In this document: one piece after another, positions 43,068 to 51,645 of the stretch
Layout of the letters: the number at the start of each line of letters is the position of its first letter
Numbering within the stretch: the first letter of the stretch is position 1
Notes under the pieces: generated by a model
What the model was told of the DNA's origin: nothing
Seen by the model: the letters and a program-made list of their open reading frames with translations, nothing else
The model's database searches: none
Assembly (NCBI RefSeq): GCF_030705605.1
Contig: NZ_JAPCKK010000011.1
Coordinates: forward strand, 186,001-250,000
Reading direction: 5' to 3'
Source: Paenibacillus zeirhizosphaerae
GTDB lineage: Bacteria > Bacillota > Bacilli > Paenibacillales > Paenibacillaceae
DNA length: 64,000 bases
Made by a program: the position numbers and the translations under genes

Positions 43068-44444
43068 ATGGGAATGACTTCCGCTATAACCGAAGGAGTA
43101 CTACGCACAAGAGCAAAGCTGCGCAAGGAATTGCTGCATTCTGTTTTTCATGAATTTGACGGCTCTCTTATGAATCTGGAAGAGCCTAAGCGAATCGAGA
43201 AATATCGCAAAATGTCGCAGAGCGCCTTTTCCTTCTATAGGGGAAGCGCCTATCTCTTCTATTTCGACGCCACCCGCCACTATTTCCCATACCATACCTC
43301 CGCTGAACGTCCTACCTGGATTCAAGGGGATCTCCATTTCGAGAACTTCGGGGCATTTCGGAACGAGTCGGGACAGATCGTCTATGATGTCAACGATTTT
43401 GATGAAGGCTATGTCGGCTCCTACTTGTATGATCTGCTGCGGATGTCCGTAAGCATAGCCTTAGTCGGAAGACAGCTCGGATACAGCAGAGAAGAACAAT
43501 TGCTGAGCGTGTCAGAGTATGTGCGTGCTTACTACAAGCAAATGCATCGTTTCTCCGCTCACAAGGACGATCCGGCAGCATTTATCGTAGATCAGCAATC
43601 GGCCAAGGGCCCGGTAAAAAAGCTGCTCCGCAAGCTTGAGAAGCGCAAACAGCAGCATTTCCTGGAAAAAGTAACAGCCTTTATGCAGACTGAACGCGTA
43701 TTTCTCGAAACAAGCGAGCTGGTTGCACCAACAGAAGAGGAACAGACCGGACTGGAGCAGGTCTGGGCCTTCTATCAGGACACTCTCCGGGGCAAAAAGC
43801 ACAGCGAGGAACATTACGGGATTAAAGATATTGCCGTGAAGCACGGCTCAGGAACCGCCTCCATCGGTCTTGACCGCTATTATGTGCTTATTGAAGGCGG
43901 CATGGAGAAAGAAGGCACGGATGATACGGTGCTCGAGGTTAAAGAGGTGCGTATTCCCGTACCCGCTTATTTCATGCCGTATTCGGAGTCCTTCTGGCAG
44001 TCCTTCGGTCATCAGGGCAAGCGGGTCACCGCTACACAGCAGGCAATGCATCATGAAGCGGACGAGTACCTTGGCTTTCTTACTATTGAAGACCGTCATT
44101 TCTACGTTCGAGAAAGATCTCCTTATAAAAAAAGATTGAAGCTTGAGAATATACAAAGCATGGACGATATGAAGCAAATTGTCGCTTTGATGGGCCGACT
44201 TACTGCCAAAATGCACGCCCGGGCGGATGCGGACGTTGACGCCGGCATTTTGACCTATCATAGTGAGCACGAAATTGTCAAAGCCATGGGTCCCGACAGA
44301 GATACCTTCTGCCGCCATATTTCCCAATGGTCAGCCGCTTATGCGGACCAGGTTGAGACGGATTATGCCCTCTTCCTGGAATGGGTCGGACAGTATGCTG
44401 CAGAACAGGCAAAGCCTGAAGAAGAGCAGCTCGTACAAATATAA
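43068..44444 (+). CDS. DUF2252 family protein
   Basis: 458 residues of the uncharacterised DUF2252 family, which has a kinase-like (aminoglycoside phosphotransferase-like) arrangement: FYRGSAYLFYFD at the N-terminus, the WIQGDLHFENFGAFRNESGQIVYDVNDFDEGYVGSYLYDLLRM block (QGDxHxxNFG resembles the kinase catalytic loop and DxNDFDE the metal loop), and VGSGTASIG-like GSGTASIGLDRYYVLIEG. Cytoplasmic, no signal peptide. RBS AAAGGAG. Monocistronic; substrate unknown. Confidence 0.85.
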   Translation: MGMTSAITEGVLRTRAKLRKELLHSVFHEFDGSLMNLEEPKRIEKYRKMSQSAFSFYRGSAYLFYFDATRHYFPYHTSAERPTWIQGDLHFENFGAFRNESGQIVYDVNDFDEGYVGSYLYDLLRMSVSIALVGRQLGYSREEQLLSVSEYVRAYYKQMHRFSAHKDDPAAFIVDQQSAKGPVKKLLRKLEKRKQQHFLEKVTAFMQTERVFLETSELVAPTEEEQTGLEQVWAFYQDTLRGKKHSEEHYGIKDIAVKHGSGTASIGLDRYYVLIEGGMEKEGTDDTVLEVKEVRIPVPAYFMPYSESFWQSFGHQGKRVTATQQAMHHEADEYLGFLTIEDRHFYVRERSPYKKRLKLENIQSMDDMKQIVALMGRLTAKMHARADADVDAGILTYHSEHEIVKAMGPDRDTFCRHISQWSAAYADQVETDYALFLEWVGQYAAEQAKPEEEQLVQI

Positions 44445-44511
44445 GAAAACAGAGCTGTGGCAAACAAAATGTCTGCTGCTTGCCCAAAAAAAGGTCCTGC
44501 TTTCGAGAAAA

Positions 44512-44556
44512 TAACCGGACCGGGTAAGGATGAGCCCTTTACCCGGTCCGGTTTTC
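44512..44556. terminator. Bidirectional terminator between DUF2252 and the KGG protein
   Basis: AACCGGACCGGGTAA / TTACCCGGTCCGGTT, about 15-bp stem, ending in TTTT; sits between convergent genes. Confidence 0.9.
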
Positions 44557-44585
44557 GATTTTTCATTTAGGAGACGTCAATGGAA

Positions 44586-44846
44586 TCAACGATCATCACC
44601 GCGCGATTCGCCGCCTTTACGGCCGATCTCTTGGTAAAACTCTTTACCATGTGATTTGGCCGTAGCCTCGCCTCCCTTTTCACCAATTTCCTGATAAAAT
44701 TCTTTGTCATGGGAATCAGCGGTAGCTTCCCCGCCCTTGCGGCCGATTTCCTGATAAAATTCTTTGTCGTGATTTCGAGCAGTGGCTTCCCCGCCCATTC
44801 GGCCTGCTTCTTCTCGACTCATTCTGCCATTTTGGTTATGCGCCAT
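44586..44846 (-). CDS. KGG-repeat general stress protein (GsiB-like)
   Basis: 86-residue hydrophilic protein made of four tandem ~20-residue repeats of the KGG (stress-induced acidophilic repeat) type: REEAGRMGGEATARNHDKEF, YQEIGRKGGEATADSHDKEF, YQEIGEKGGEATAKSHGKEF, YQEIGRKGGESRGDDR. Related to GsiB and LEA-group-1 proteins, which protect cells in desiccation or SigB-type stress. RBS AGAGGAG. The repeat units are 87-95% alike at DNA level too, showing recent duplication. Confidence 0.9.
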   Translation of the reverse strand: MAHNQNGRMSREEAGRMGGEATARNHDKEFYQEIGRKGGEATADSHDKEFYQEIGEKGGEATAKSHGKEFYQEIGRKGGESRGDDR

Positions 44847-44980
44847 GTTCTATCACTCCTCTGAATTTGTAGTGTGGTTAGCGCCACGTTCATTTATTAC
44901 CCGCCCTCTGGAGAACGAAACACAGCAGAGTTTTATCCCGGAGCCGAGGGCCATGCTGTTCATCTAAGAGAGCATAGTTT

Positions 44981-45263
44981 TCACGTCTGTTGATGAACTG
45001 GGTTAAGAAGGCTCAACAAATAAACGTGCTTTACCGGCACTTTAGTCATGGCAATGACCCATTCGACTTGCAAATGATTATGCCGTATTTGTTCCGTGAA
45101 ACGGATGAACGGCATGGTCTTGCAAGGAATAATAAACGATTTTGAATGGTCATACAGCCATTTTAGGATCACGTAAGTTATTCAAGCGGCAAAAGCTGGT
45201 TGAATACGGCATTCTGCGTTGTGCCAAACAAAGCAGGCACATTGAGGTTTTGCTTGATCCATG
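44981..45263 (-). pseudogene. IS4-family-like transposase C-terminal remnant (frameshifted)
   Basis: The minus strand from 45263 reads AWIKQNLNVPALFGTTQNAVFNQLLPL, the C-terminal motif of IS4/IS231-like transposases (K-Q-x-L-x-x-x-x-x-x-G-T-x-x-N-A-V). It then meets a stop, but the shifted frame continues ITYVILKWLYDHSKSFI...MPFIRFTEQIRHNHLQVEWVIAM, as expected for the same family, until a stop at 44981. The N-terminal catalytic part is gone. It marks the left border of the defence island. Confidence 0.7.
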
Positions 45264-45508
45264 CCCTCACCTCTCAACAAGTATATAGTCTCCAGTATAC
45301 GTGAAAGCCAAGTTTTTTCTGTAATCGATGCCATCTACCAAAAACCGATCTTTACCGTCCATACCATTACATCTGCAGCCGAGGTATCAGAGGCTACTAC
45401 TATATCCTTGATAAGTTACACTAATGATCGGCATATCCACACAGAAAAAAGCAACCTGTCACGGTCACTTTTTTCCGATGCTATTGGCGGTGGGCCTGGA
45501 TCTCGTCT
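45264..45508. other. 245-bp decayed sequence between SBD gene and IS remnant
   Basis: On the minus strand, directly after the SBD stop, the same frame reads RRDP and a shifted frame reads FLCGYADH, which look like leftovers of the lost HNH nuclease half. A 99-codon plus-strand frame (45261-45560) has no ribosome site and overlaps the SBD gene; not called. Confidence 0.4.
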
Positions 45509-45988
45509 TCATCTTATCGATATTGCCACGTTCAAACCGACCGCATCTAAAATGTCCTGATGCCTCATTTCTGGAAAATGGTCATACAGTATCAAATTTG
45601 CCACTTCCTGTATTAGTTCCGGACGCTCATCCAGCAAACGAAGTACATCCGGGGTAAATCCGCCGCTGATACCTTCAGACATTAACAATCTGTCTGAAAT
45701 TCCGCTTTTATCCACCGATTTGTTCAACTCCCATAGGCCATCTGTCGATAACCGTACAAAAGGTTCTTCAGGGTGGTAGTATTTTCGTCGCGGACCGAAT
45801 TCTATCAGTAGATTTTTCAGTTTGCTGCGCGTTCCTTCATAAGTCAAACATTTCTCGCCATGCTGGAGCTTAGAGAGAGCGAGCAGCAGCAATAATGGTT
45901 TATGCGGAGCTGTCTGCCCCCTCCTCTTCCATACGTTCAAGTTTGCAATTCGCTCTTTCAATTCTTTTTCGGTTAAATGCACGGTCAT
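45509..45988 (-). CDS. Phosphorothioate-DNA-binding (SBD) domain protein lacking HNH nuclease
   Basis: 159 residues matching the sulfur-binding domain of ScoMcrA-like type IV restriction enzymes, which recognise phosphorothioated DNA. Seen: VWKRRGQTAPHKPLLLLLALSKLQ, LIEFGPRRKYYHPEEPFVRLSTDGLWEL, and the helical end EVANLILYDHFPEMRHQDILDAVGLN. Intact homologues have a following HNH domain of ~120 residues; here translation stops right after the SBD. It could be a decayed nuclease or a retained sulfur reader. ATG 45988 is used; an upstream ATG at 46033 adds residues without similarity. Downstream of a perfect 26-bp palindrome. Confidence 0.75.
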   Translation of the reverse strand: MTVHLTEKELKERIANLNVWKRRGQTAPHKPLLLLLALSKLQHGEKCLTYEGTRSKLKNLLIEFGPRRKYYHPEEPFVRLSTDGLWELNKSVDKSGISDRLLMSEGISGGFTPDVLRLLDERPELIQEVANLILYDHFPEMRHQDILDAVGLNVAISIR

Positions 45989-46040
45989 CACCCAGACCGA
46001 ATATATCAAACCCATCCAGTAGAAAACATGCACAAAAAAA

Positions 46041-46066
46041 TAACTTGAACCTATAGGTTCAAGTTA
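46041..46066. promoter_or_regulatory. Perfect 26-bp palindrome: terminator and/or XRE operator
   Basis: The two half-sites TAACTTGAACCTA / TAGGTTCAAGTTA are perfectly complementary. On the minus strand it is followed by seven T, so it can terminate the upstream defence transcripts. Its core AACC-TATA-GGTTCAA is shared with sites at the island's divergent promoter (60079-60095, 60162-60178), so it may also bind the XRE regulator. Confidence 0.65.
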
Positions 46067-46082
46067 CATACGCTCAGTACCG

Positions 46083-46487
46083 CTAACGATTAGCGCGCCA
46101 ATAATAGACTTTCCCACCCTCACATACGGCGATATCGGCATAGTTTAGCGGCTCGGCCGTTTCCCGATCCACGAAGCCCGTAACCTGGTAAGGATTATAG
46201 TACGCCTCACGCAATTGCAATTGCGATAGACTATCTATGTCTTGCTCGTATTTCCCTTTCACAAAAGCGTGCACGTTCTTCTTCCGCTCGCGCAGTACGC
46301 GCATTCTTCCGGAAGAAGAAACAGGGAACCGCACATCGCGAACAATGATCCGGTCCGTGTAGCCTGCCACTTTACGAGTTGTGGCAAGCCGCACCGAGAA
46401 ACATCGCTTGTGCAAATGGAACGCAATCAATACTAACTGACCATCCTCTACAACAAATCGTTCCGCCGCTCTCCGCATAAGCTTCAT
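46083..46487 (-). CDS. Unknown protein in defence island
   Basis: 134 residues, basic and rich in Arg, Val and Tyr: VEDGQLVLIAFHLHKRCFSVRLATTRKVAGYTDRIIVRDVRFPVSSSGRMRVLRERKKNVHAFVKGKYEQ, then QLREAYYNPYQVTGFVDRETAEPLNYADIAVCEGGKVYYWRANR. Beta-rich, no membrane segment. Start 46487 or, three codons on, 46478 (MRRAAERF). It has its own promoter-like TATAGT near 46505, 77 bp after the PP-loop gene. No family recognised; position suggests a part in the defence system or a passenger. Confidence 0.65.
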   Translation of the reverse strand: MKLMRRAAERFVVEDGQLVLIAFHLHKRCFSVRLATTRKVAGYTDRIIVRDVRFPVSSSGRMRVLRERKKNVHAFVKGKYEQDIDSLSQLQLREAYYNPYQVTGFVDRETAEPLNYADIAVCEGGKVYYWRANR

Positions 46488-46564
46488 CCTAACTAGTAGT
46501 TTTACTATATTAGTATGCGGAGAGTTTGCGATTTTATAACCAAGCTAACCAAATATTAATAACT

Positions 46565-47365
46565 TTATATCGCGCAGACGCAAGGCACCGTATCATCCGC
46601 TTGCCTCAAATAATGCTCAATGCCTTCTCTCTCCAAAGTTTCGCGGTATTCCCTCAATGTATAAGGGCCTCCGTTACGCTTCAGAATCGTGACATCCTTA
46701 TCAAAATGACGCCTGAACTCTTCTTCCATCTCTTCCTGTTCCCTGTAAACATCCGGCCAAGTGCGGTACAAGTGGGCGTAATGCTGGAATCCGCCTCTGA
46801 CACATCTGCCCCCGCAATTGGCATGCGAGAAACCTAACTCATACATGATAGGCAACCGAATGCCCCATTGTTCCTCTATAATTCGTTTGGCATCCATTTC
46901 CTCCCGGAACGTCGAAATGAGCGGAAATCTCGTTTCGACCGGTTCAAGCGGAACATGGGCGTAGAACTCTTTCAGATTGACCGCGCGATGCTGCTCGTGC
47001 CGACCAATGCCAAAATACAAGATAGGCTCGAGTCCGTGTTCACTTCTCAGTTCTTCTAGGAAGATAACGGTGTGCCTGACTTTCAGTTCCTCGGAACACT
47101 TGGCCAGCCGCGAATTCCCCATGAATCTATAATCGTAGAAGACTTGCTCCGGTGTTCTGCCGTCGGTGCGGTAAGTAATGTCCATACCCAAGTAATCGGC
47201 GACTTCATGCATGAATCGATAATTGTCTTCATGCTCCCATAACGTGTTCGTAAAGAACAAGATGCTGTTTTCTCTTCCATATGTCTGCACCATATGATGG
47301 GCGACGTAAGCGGAAGAAGCACCTCCGCTGTACATAGCGACATGAACCGGTTTGCGCGTCGTCAT
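46565..47365 (-). CDS. Compact PAPS-reductase / PP-loop ATP pyrophosphatase family protein
   Basis: 266 residues. The N-terminal VHVAMYSGGASSAYVAHHMV (SGGASS at 13-18) is the PP-loop of adenine nucleotide alpha-hydrolases such as PAPS reductase and DndC; ILFFTNTLWEHEDNYRF follows the family fold. Cysteines at about 90, 184, 188, 262 and 264 (KCSEE, NCGGRCVRGG, PCVCAI) could hold an iron-sulfur cluster or relay sulfur. Much shorter than DndC (~500). RBS GGAGAGGAG. Last gene of the dpt-like operon, 34 bp after the ATPase gene. Probable sulfur or adenylation chemistry on DNA (inference). Confidence 0.78.
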   Translation of the reverse strand: MTTRKPVHVAMYSGGASSAYVAHHMVQTYGRENSILFFTNTLWEHEDNYRFMHEVADYLGMDITYRTDGRTPEQVFYDYRFMGNSRLAKCSEELKVRHTVIFLEELRSEHGLEPILYFGIGRHEQHRAVNLKEFYAHVPLEPVETRFPLISTFREEMDAKRIIEEQWGIRLPIMYELGFSHANCGGRCVRGGFQHYAHLYRTWPDVYREQEEMEEEFRRHFDKDVTILKRNGGPYTLREYRETLEREGIEHYLRQADDTVPCVCAI

Positions 47366-47399
47366 CGTATAGCTCCTCTCCTCTATCTCATTAAATCTG

Positions 47400-50300
47400 T
47401 TACAATTCGTAGATCAGTTTGGCCAGCAGCTGTTTGATTTCTTGCGTTGAAACGTCTCTCCCGGCGTATTTCAACATATTTTTTACGTTGATATAGAGCG
47501 TTTGCGTTTTTTTCGATAAGGGTTGGTTCACATCGACGGTCATATCAACGACAGCGGCCACCTCACTGCCCGCCCTGAACAGCTCCCACTCATATTTGAC
47601 TTGGCTCAGGAAAAGCTCTTGTGTCGAATCCGACCAGTCCGCTCGCGCGACCCCTACGAGATGCTCCGCCATTCGATCGATGATCCCCGTCAGATCCTCC
47701 GTTACCGGCAGCGTCATCAGCTTGCTATTCTTCTCGATTGCTTCTTCGCGGCTCTGATTGAAGATTTCGAAGAAGCGTACGAAAGAGTGCTGTCCTGTTA
47801 AGGCCAATATGCGCTGCGCCAGCTCCCGTTCGTTATGCTGCATGAAATGTTCCATTTCTTCCTTGGCTTCCGCCAGCGAATCCAGATCTATGACAAGCTC
47901 CTTCATGTAGGTATAAGGGTCCACCTCTGTTGACCTGATCCGATCGCGAATTCGAAGCGTCTCAGGTGAAAGCTGCTGCGAAATTTGTGCAAACTTCGGC
48001 AACTGCCGGAGCCATTGCAACAGCGATTCGGACGCTTGAATGAAGCTGTTGCATGCTTCGTCAGGAAGCTCCAATCGCCTGCCCGCTTCCAGCAACTGAT
48101 TGCGTTCTTCAACAGACCAGTCGTAATACCGATATTCGAACGAATCGGCCAGCTCGACCATTTCCAGAATAGAGACACCGCTCAAATGCGAGATCATCAT
48201 ATCATGCGAATAGAACAGCAGTTGCTCCCACCGATCTCTGAGTAAGGCAACGAACAGAAGCGGTACGACCGATGACCGGATGCCGTAAGGCGCCTCTCGC
48301 ATCATCCCGATAAGCTCGGACAACTTCCCGATCGGCTTCCGATACAATTGCTGCATCAACCCTTGCCGGATGGCTTCAAGCGTTCCGTTGCAATTCACGA
48401 CTCCGTCCCTATCGATGTGGTAGTCGTTATTTTTCAAAGTCGTCGCGTAGATCAAATAGTTCGGGCCGTGGCCGTCAATGCCAAGTGCAGGCTCCGACGG
48501 ATCCTGGATCAGGCGATCAATAACATCTGTGACCGCCCGTCGCTGGATCGCAGAAATCCGGTTCCGGTTGAACGCTTCATTGCGAATAACCGGAGTATGA
48601 GGATATTTATGCAGCAGCCGATCACTGAGTCTTCGCTCCAGAACGTGCAAGTCTCTCACCATCACCCGTTCCGTCCCCGAGCGCCATTCCAGCTTGGCAA
48701 ACTCAAAATATCGGTCGACAAAAGCCTGAATCATCAGGCTTGTTTCTTCCTGTATGAACAGAAGCTCGTTCTTCAACCGGGAATCTAACGCCAACAGCAC
48801 CGTATCATTCAGCAAGTGTTCCGTTATTTTAAATTTCAGCACATAGGGAAGCACTGTTTCCATTGAAAAGGAGGGAAATGCAACCAAGAAGGATCGGCCC
48901 AACTCTTGCATAACAGCATCCGGATCGTCTTTCCGATCCTGATCTTCATAGGCCACGAACCAGATTCGATCATCGCCCGGCCATTCTTTTTCTTGGGAAG
49001 CTTTCATCTCCGCAATATCTGCAAATCGGATATCCGCGTAACGAAGCATATCCATTTCGTCGTTGTAATCATAAGGAAGAATAAACGATAACGGCAGATG
49101 GCGCTCCAGAATATCCATCCCCTCGCGGGTTGTGAGTGAGGATGAAGTCAGCTTCTCTGCAATCAGATCCTCTATATTGATCGAGCTTCCGTTAAATAGC
49201 TCCCATTGCCCTCTCACGCTGTTGTATCGAACGATCTTAGCCTCGACCAACCGGTTCAGTTCGTTCTCGACTGCAACGTCTTCGATGCCAAGCGCAAATG
49301 CGAGGAATGGAATCGTAACGGGTTGTTTCTGAGTCAGCCTGGTTTCGGCCCACATGGTCAGCAGTTCCACAATACGCTTCTGCATCAGGCTTTCGCCATC
49401 TATGTAAGGTATTACGGCATGATAAAGCTCCAAAGCCGATTGTTCCTTAATGTCTGCCGTGTCCAATCGAAAAAAACGAAACAGTCGATCAGCATAGTAA
49501 TAACCGTCATGCTGCTGTATATGCTCGCGTAGGCTGTCGCGCTCGTGATCGGACAGAAACGAGTACAACGTACGCTCGTTTTGCCCATAAATATTGGAAA
49601 GCTGCGGCAGTAACATGACCGCAACCGGATGAACCGGATACAGTGTTGTGAGCAACCCTTGCTCCAACTGATAGGAAGTAAAATCGCCAAACAAAGGGAA
49701 GCCTCTTAACGAATCCGCTGTCTCAAAATCGGCTGTCCCCCCCAAGTTGGCCCCATTAATGTCGCGCAGCGCTTCTTGCGCCAGATGCAAGTAGGTCCCG
49801 GCATCGTTCTCTAGCGTATAATGGCGGAAGCGTCCCTCGATCTTTTCAAATTCCAATCTTATGGATTCCCGGCTATTGGTGGCGTATTGCCGAATATGCT
49901 TATGACTGACTAATAGCAGATGTACATTATTCGCCCGATCGGCAAACTCGGCGAGCGCTTGCAGATCCCGCATATTAGGGGTTGAATTCACGTCATCAAG
50001 CGTCTGCAGGAACCAGCCGAACTCATCATAAACAATGAACAGCCCCAGCTGCCTCGCTTCCAGTTCCTTGGACACCGACTCAAGCTCTTCAATGAAGGAA
50101 GCCTCATGATTATATGACCATGACGTACCGGCCGTCACGCTTGGATAGAAATTGATAAATTGCTGTGTCAGTTCCTCATGGCATGCTTCGATCTGCTTGC
50201 GCCATTCCGCTTCTTCAATCGGTCTCTCCTGCAAAAAATGCAAAAATGCGTTGTACGCTTCCGAGTATGACTGCTTCCAACGATCCACTGTACTGAGTAT

Positions 50301-50738
50301 CGCTAACGCTTCATTCGGCGTGACGATGTGAAGACCCGCTTGATGCAGAGCGCGATGGATAGCTTGATTGATGATCTTGGATATATTTCCGGTCTTCCCG
50401 CTAATTAATACCGGTATATAGGTGACTGGACTCCCATTCATGCGGCGAAGCATGTGCGCCAACTGTGTGTCAATTCGCTCCGCTTGACCTTGCAGATTCA
50501 TGCTCCACTCATGCGAGAATTGACGCGACAATAACTGGCAGATGATTGTGGATACGAGAGATTTGCCTGTCCCGTAAGGTCCGATCAATAAGTGTGAATG
50601 CTTGTCTCCTTGCCCGGACACTCCCTCCAGAACTCCGTTTAACACTTTGCTATGGGATAGCGTCAGCACATACCGATCCAGCAAGTGCGGGTCGGGCAAG
50701 TCGAATTGCATATGGATGCTGGAACGATATTTTTTCAT
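47400..50738 (-). CDS. Large P-loop ATPase (BrxC/PglY-like) of defence island
   Basis: 1112 residues. Walker A LIGPYGTGKS at 51-60 and a Walker B-like LFIVYDEFGWFLQ at 233-245 give an AAA/STAND-type ATPase, followed by LLLVSHKHIRQYA (sensor-like) and a long helical region with winged-helix-like parts (TIPFLAFALGIEDVAVENELNRLVEAKIV). Size and motifs recall BrxC/PglY of BREX, but no pglZ, pglX or brxL is near. The ATG at 50738 shares one base with the DUF4007 stop (TGATG), so translation is coupled. Probably powers DNA scanning or assembly of the modification complex. Confidence 0.75.
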   Translation of the reverse strand: MKKYRSSIHMQFDLPDPHLLDRYVLTLSHSKVLNGVLEGVSGQGDKHSHLLIGPYGTGKSLVSTIICQLLSRQFSHEWSMNLQGQAERIDTQLAHMLRRMNGSPVTYIPVLISGKTGNISKIINQAIHRALHQAGLHIVTPNEALAILSTVDRWKQSYSEAYNAFLHFLQERPIEEAEWRKQIEACHEELTQQFINFYPSVTAGTSWSYNHEASFIEELESVSKELEARQLGLFIVYDEFGWFLQTLDDVNSTPNMRDLQALAEFADRANNVHLLLVSHKHIRQYATNSRESIRLEFEKIEGRFRHYTLENDAGTYLHLAQEALRDINGANLGGTADFETADSLRGFPLFGDFTSYQLEQGLLTTLYPVHPVAVMLLPQLSNIYGQNERTLYSFLSDHERDSLREHIQQHDGYYYADRLFRFFRLDTADIKEQSALELYHAVIPYIDGESLMQKRIVELLTMWAETRLTQKQPVTIPFLAFALGIEDVAVENELNRLVEAKIVRYNSVRGQWELFNGSSINIEDLIAEKLTSSSLTTREGMDILERHLPLSFILPYDYNDEMDMLRYADIRFADIAEMKASQEKEWPGDDRIWFVAYEDQDRKDDPDAVMQELGRSFLVAFPSFSMETVLPYVLKFKITEHLLNDTVLLALDSRLKNELLFIQEETSLMIQAFVDRYFEFAKLEWRSGTERVMVRDLHVLERRLSDRLLHKYPHTPVIRNEAFNRNRISAIQRRAVTDVIDRLIQDPSEPALGIDGHGPNYLIYATTLKNNDYHIDRDGVVNCNGTLEAIRQGLMQQLYRKPIGKLSELIGMMREAPYGIRSSVVPLLFVALLRDRWEQLLFYSHDMMISHLSGVSILEMVELADSFEYRYYDWSVEERNQLLEAGRRLELPDEACNSFIQASESLLQWLRQLPKFAQISQQLSPETLRIRDRIRSTEVDPYTYMKELVIDLDSLAEAKEEMEHFMQHNERELAQRILALTGQHSFVRFFEIFNQSREEAIEKNSKLMTLPVTEDLTGIIDRMAEHLVGVARADWSDSTQELFLSQVKYEWELFRAGSEVAAVVDMTVDVNQPLSKKTQTLYINVKNMLKYAGRDVSTQEIKQLLAKLIYEL

Positions 50739-51613
50739 CAATAGCCCGCCTTCCGCTCATAGGCCTTCTCCAAGAATGCGTATGGATCTTCTGTTTCTAT
50801 GTTCAAGACGTTGAGTTGATTCGTACGGACGAGATTCACAGGATAATCGGAATTTGCCTGGAGCATCTCCATCGCTTCCAGAATGTGATGAGTCGACAAA
50901 TGAAACAGCTTTCCCCACAGTAGTGGTTTGACCAGAATCTCCTCCAGCGTCACACTGTCCACCTGATTAAGCTCACAGTAGCGGAGCAACGCGAAGTACA
51001 GCGCATCAAGCTCCAACTGCAGTCTCTCCGGGGTACGCTTGATGAACTGCTCCTTGGATTCAAGAAGCAAATCCAGCCCCGTTAACGGACTGGTTACAAT
51101 ATCTTCAGGATCGTCATTGTTGCGGGCCCGCGCAGTGTACATTAGCTTAAGGCAGTCCAGATCCCTCTTCAGCGTATGAATGGACACGGGCCGGCTATGA
51201 TGAAGCGAAGCCCAATTAGCTAATGCGGCCAGCATTCCCTCATTGGAAGCGGCTCGCTGATTGAACTCGTTGAAATACCAGTACCAGGCCGGCGCACTTA
51301 CTTTGTTGGAGGCCAGTACGGTATGCAGCGCGGCAGCCGTCAGTGGAAGTCGGGCAAAACGGTCGTGGCGCGATAACAGCTGGCCGAATGGCGTCAATCG
51401 ATGAATCGATTGACGCTGTTCGTTTTTGCCTTCTTCCATAACGGTTGTAGCCACGACCCAATATCGCAGCGACTTAACCATGTTTTTGCCCAGTCCGACT
51501 CTCTCGAACGCGAATTCCTCAAAGAAAAATCTTGGATCTTCCTGCGTCATTTTTATCGCTTTGGACAGCCAATTCACCCGCAAATAAAAACTTTGATGAT
51601 GTCCGAATTTCAT
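50738..51613 (-). CDS. DUF4007 family protein
   Basis: 291 residues, clear DUF4007 start: FGHHQSFYLRVNWLSKAIKMTQEDPRFFFEEFAFERVGLGKNMVKSLRYWVVAT. The rest is helical (LHTVLASNKVSAPAWYWYFNEFNQ). DUF4007 proteins are found in defence loci together with PAPS-reductase-like genes; biochemical role unknown, perhaps a DNA or complex adaptor. ATG 51613 follows AAAGGATG; 32 bp after dptH and overlapping the ATPase start. Confidence 0.85.
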   Translation of the reverse strand: MKFGHHQSFYLRVNWLSKAIKMTQEDPRFFFEEFAFERVGLGKNMVKSLRYWVVATTVMEEGKNEQRQSIHRLTPFGQLLSRHDRFARLPLTAAALHTVLASNKVSAPAWYWYFNEFNQRAASNEGMLAALANWASLHHSRPVSIHTLKRDLDCLKLMYTARARNNDDPEDIVTSPLTGLDLLLESKEQFIKRTPERLQLELDALYFALLRYCELNQVDSVTLEEILVKPLLWGKLFHLSTHHILEAMEMLQANSDYPVNLVRTNQLNVLNIETEDPYAFLEKAYERKAGY

Positions 51614-51645
51614 GATGCGAGTTCATCCTTTCAACCACTTTGCAG

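Noticed and set aside
44586-44846. Tandem repeats as a CRISPR or VNTR array
   Set aside because: The ~66-bp period matches in-frame KGG protein repeats with no unique spacers.
45261-45560. 99-codon plus-strand frame with Fic-like wording (AIYQKPIFTV)
   Set aside because: Resemblance is too short, no ribosome site, and it overlaps the SBD gene on the other strand.
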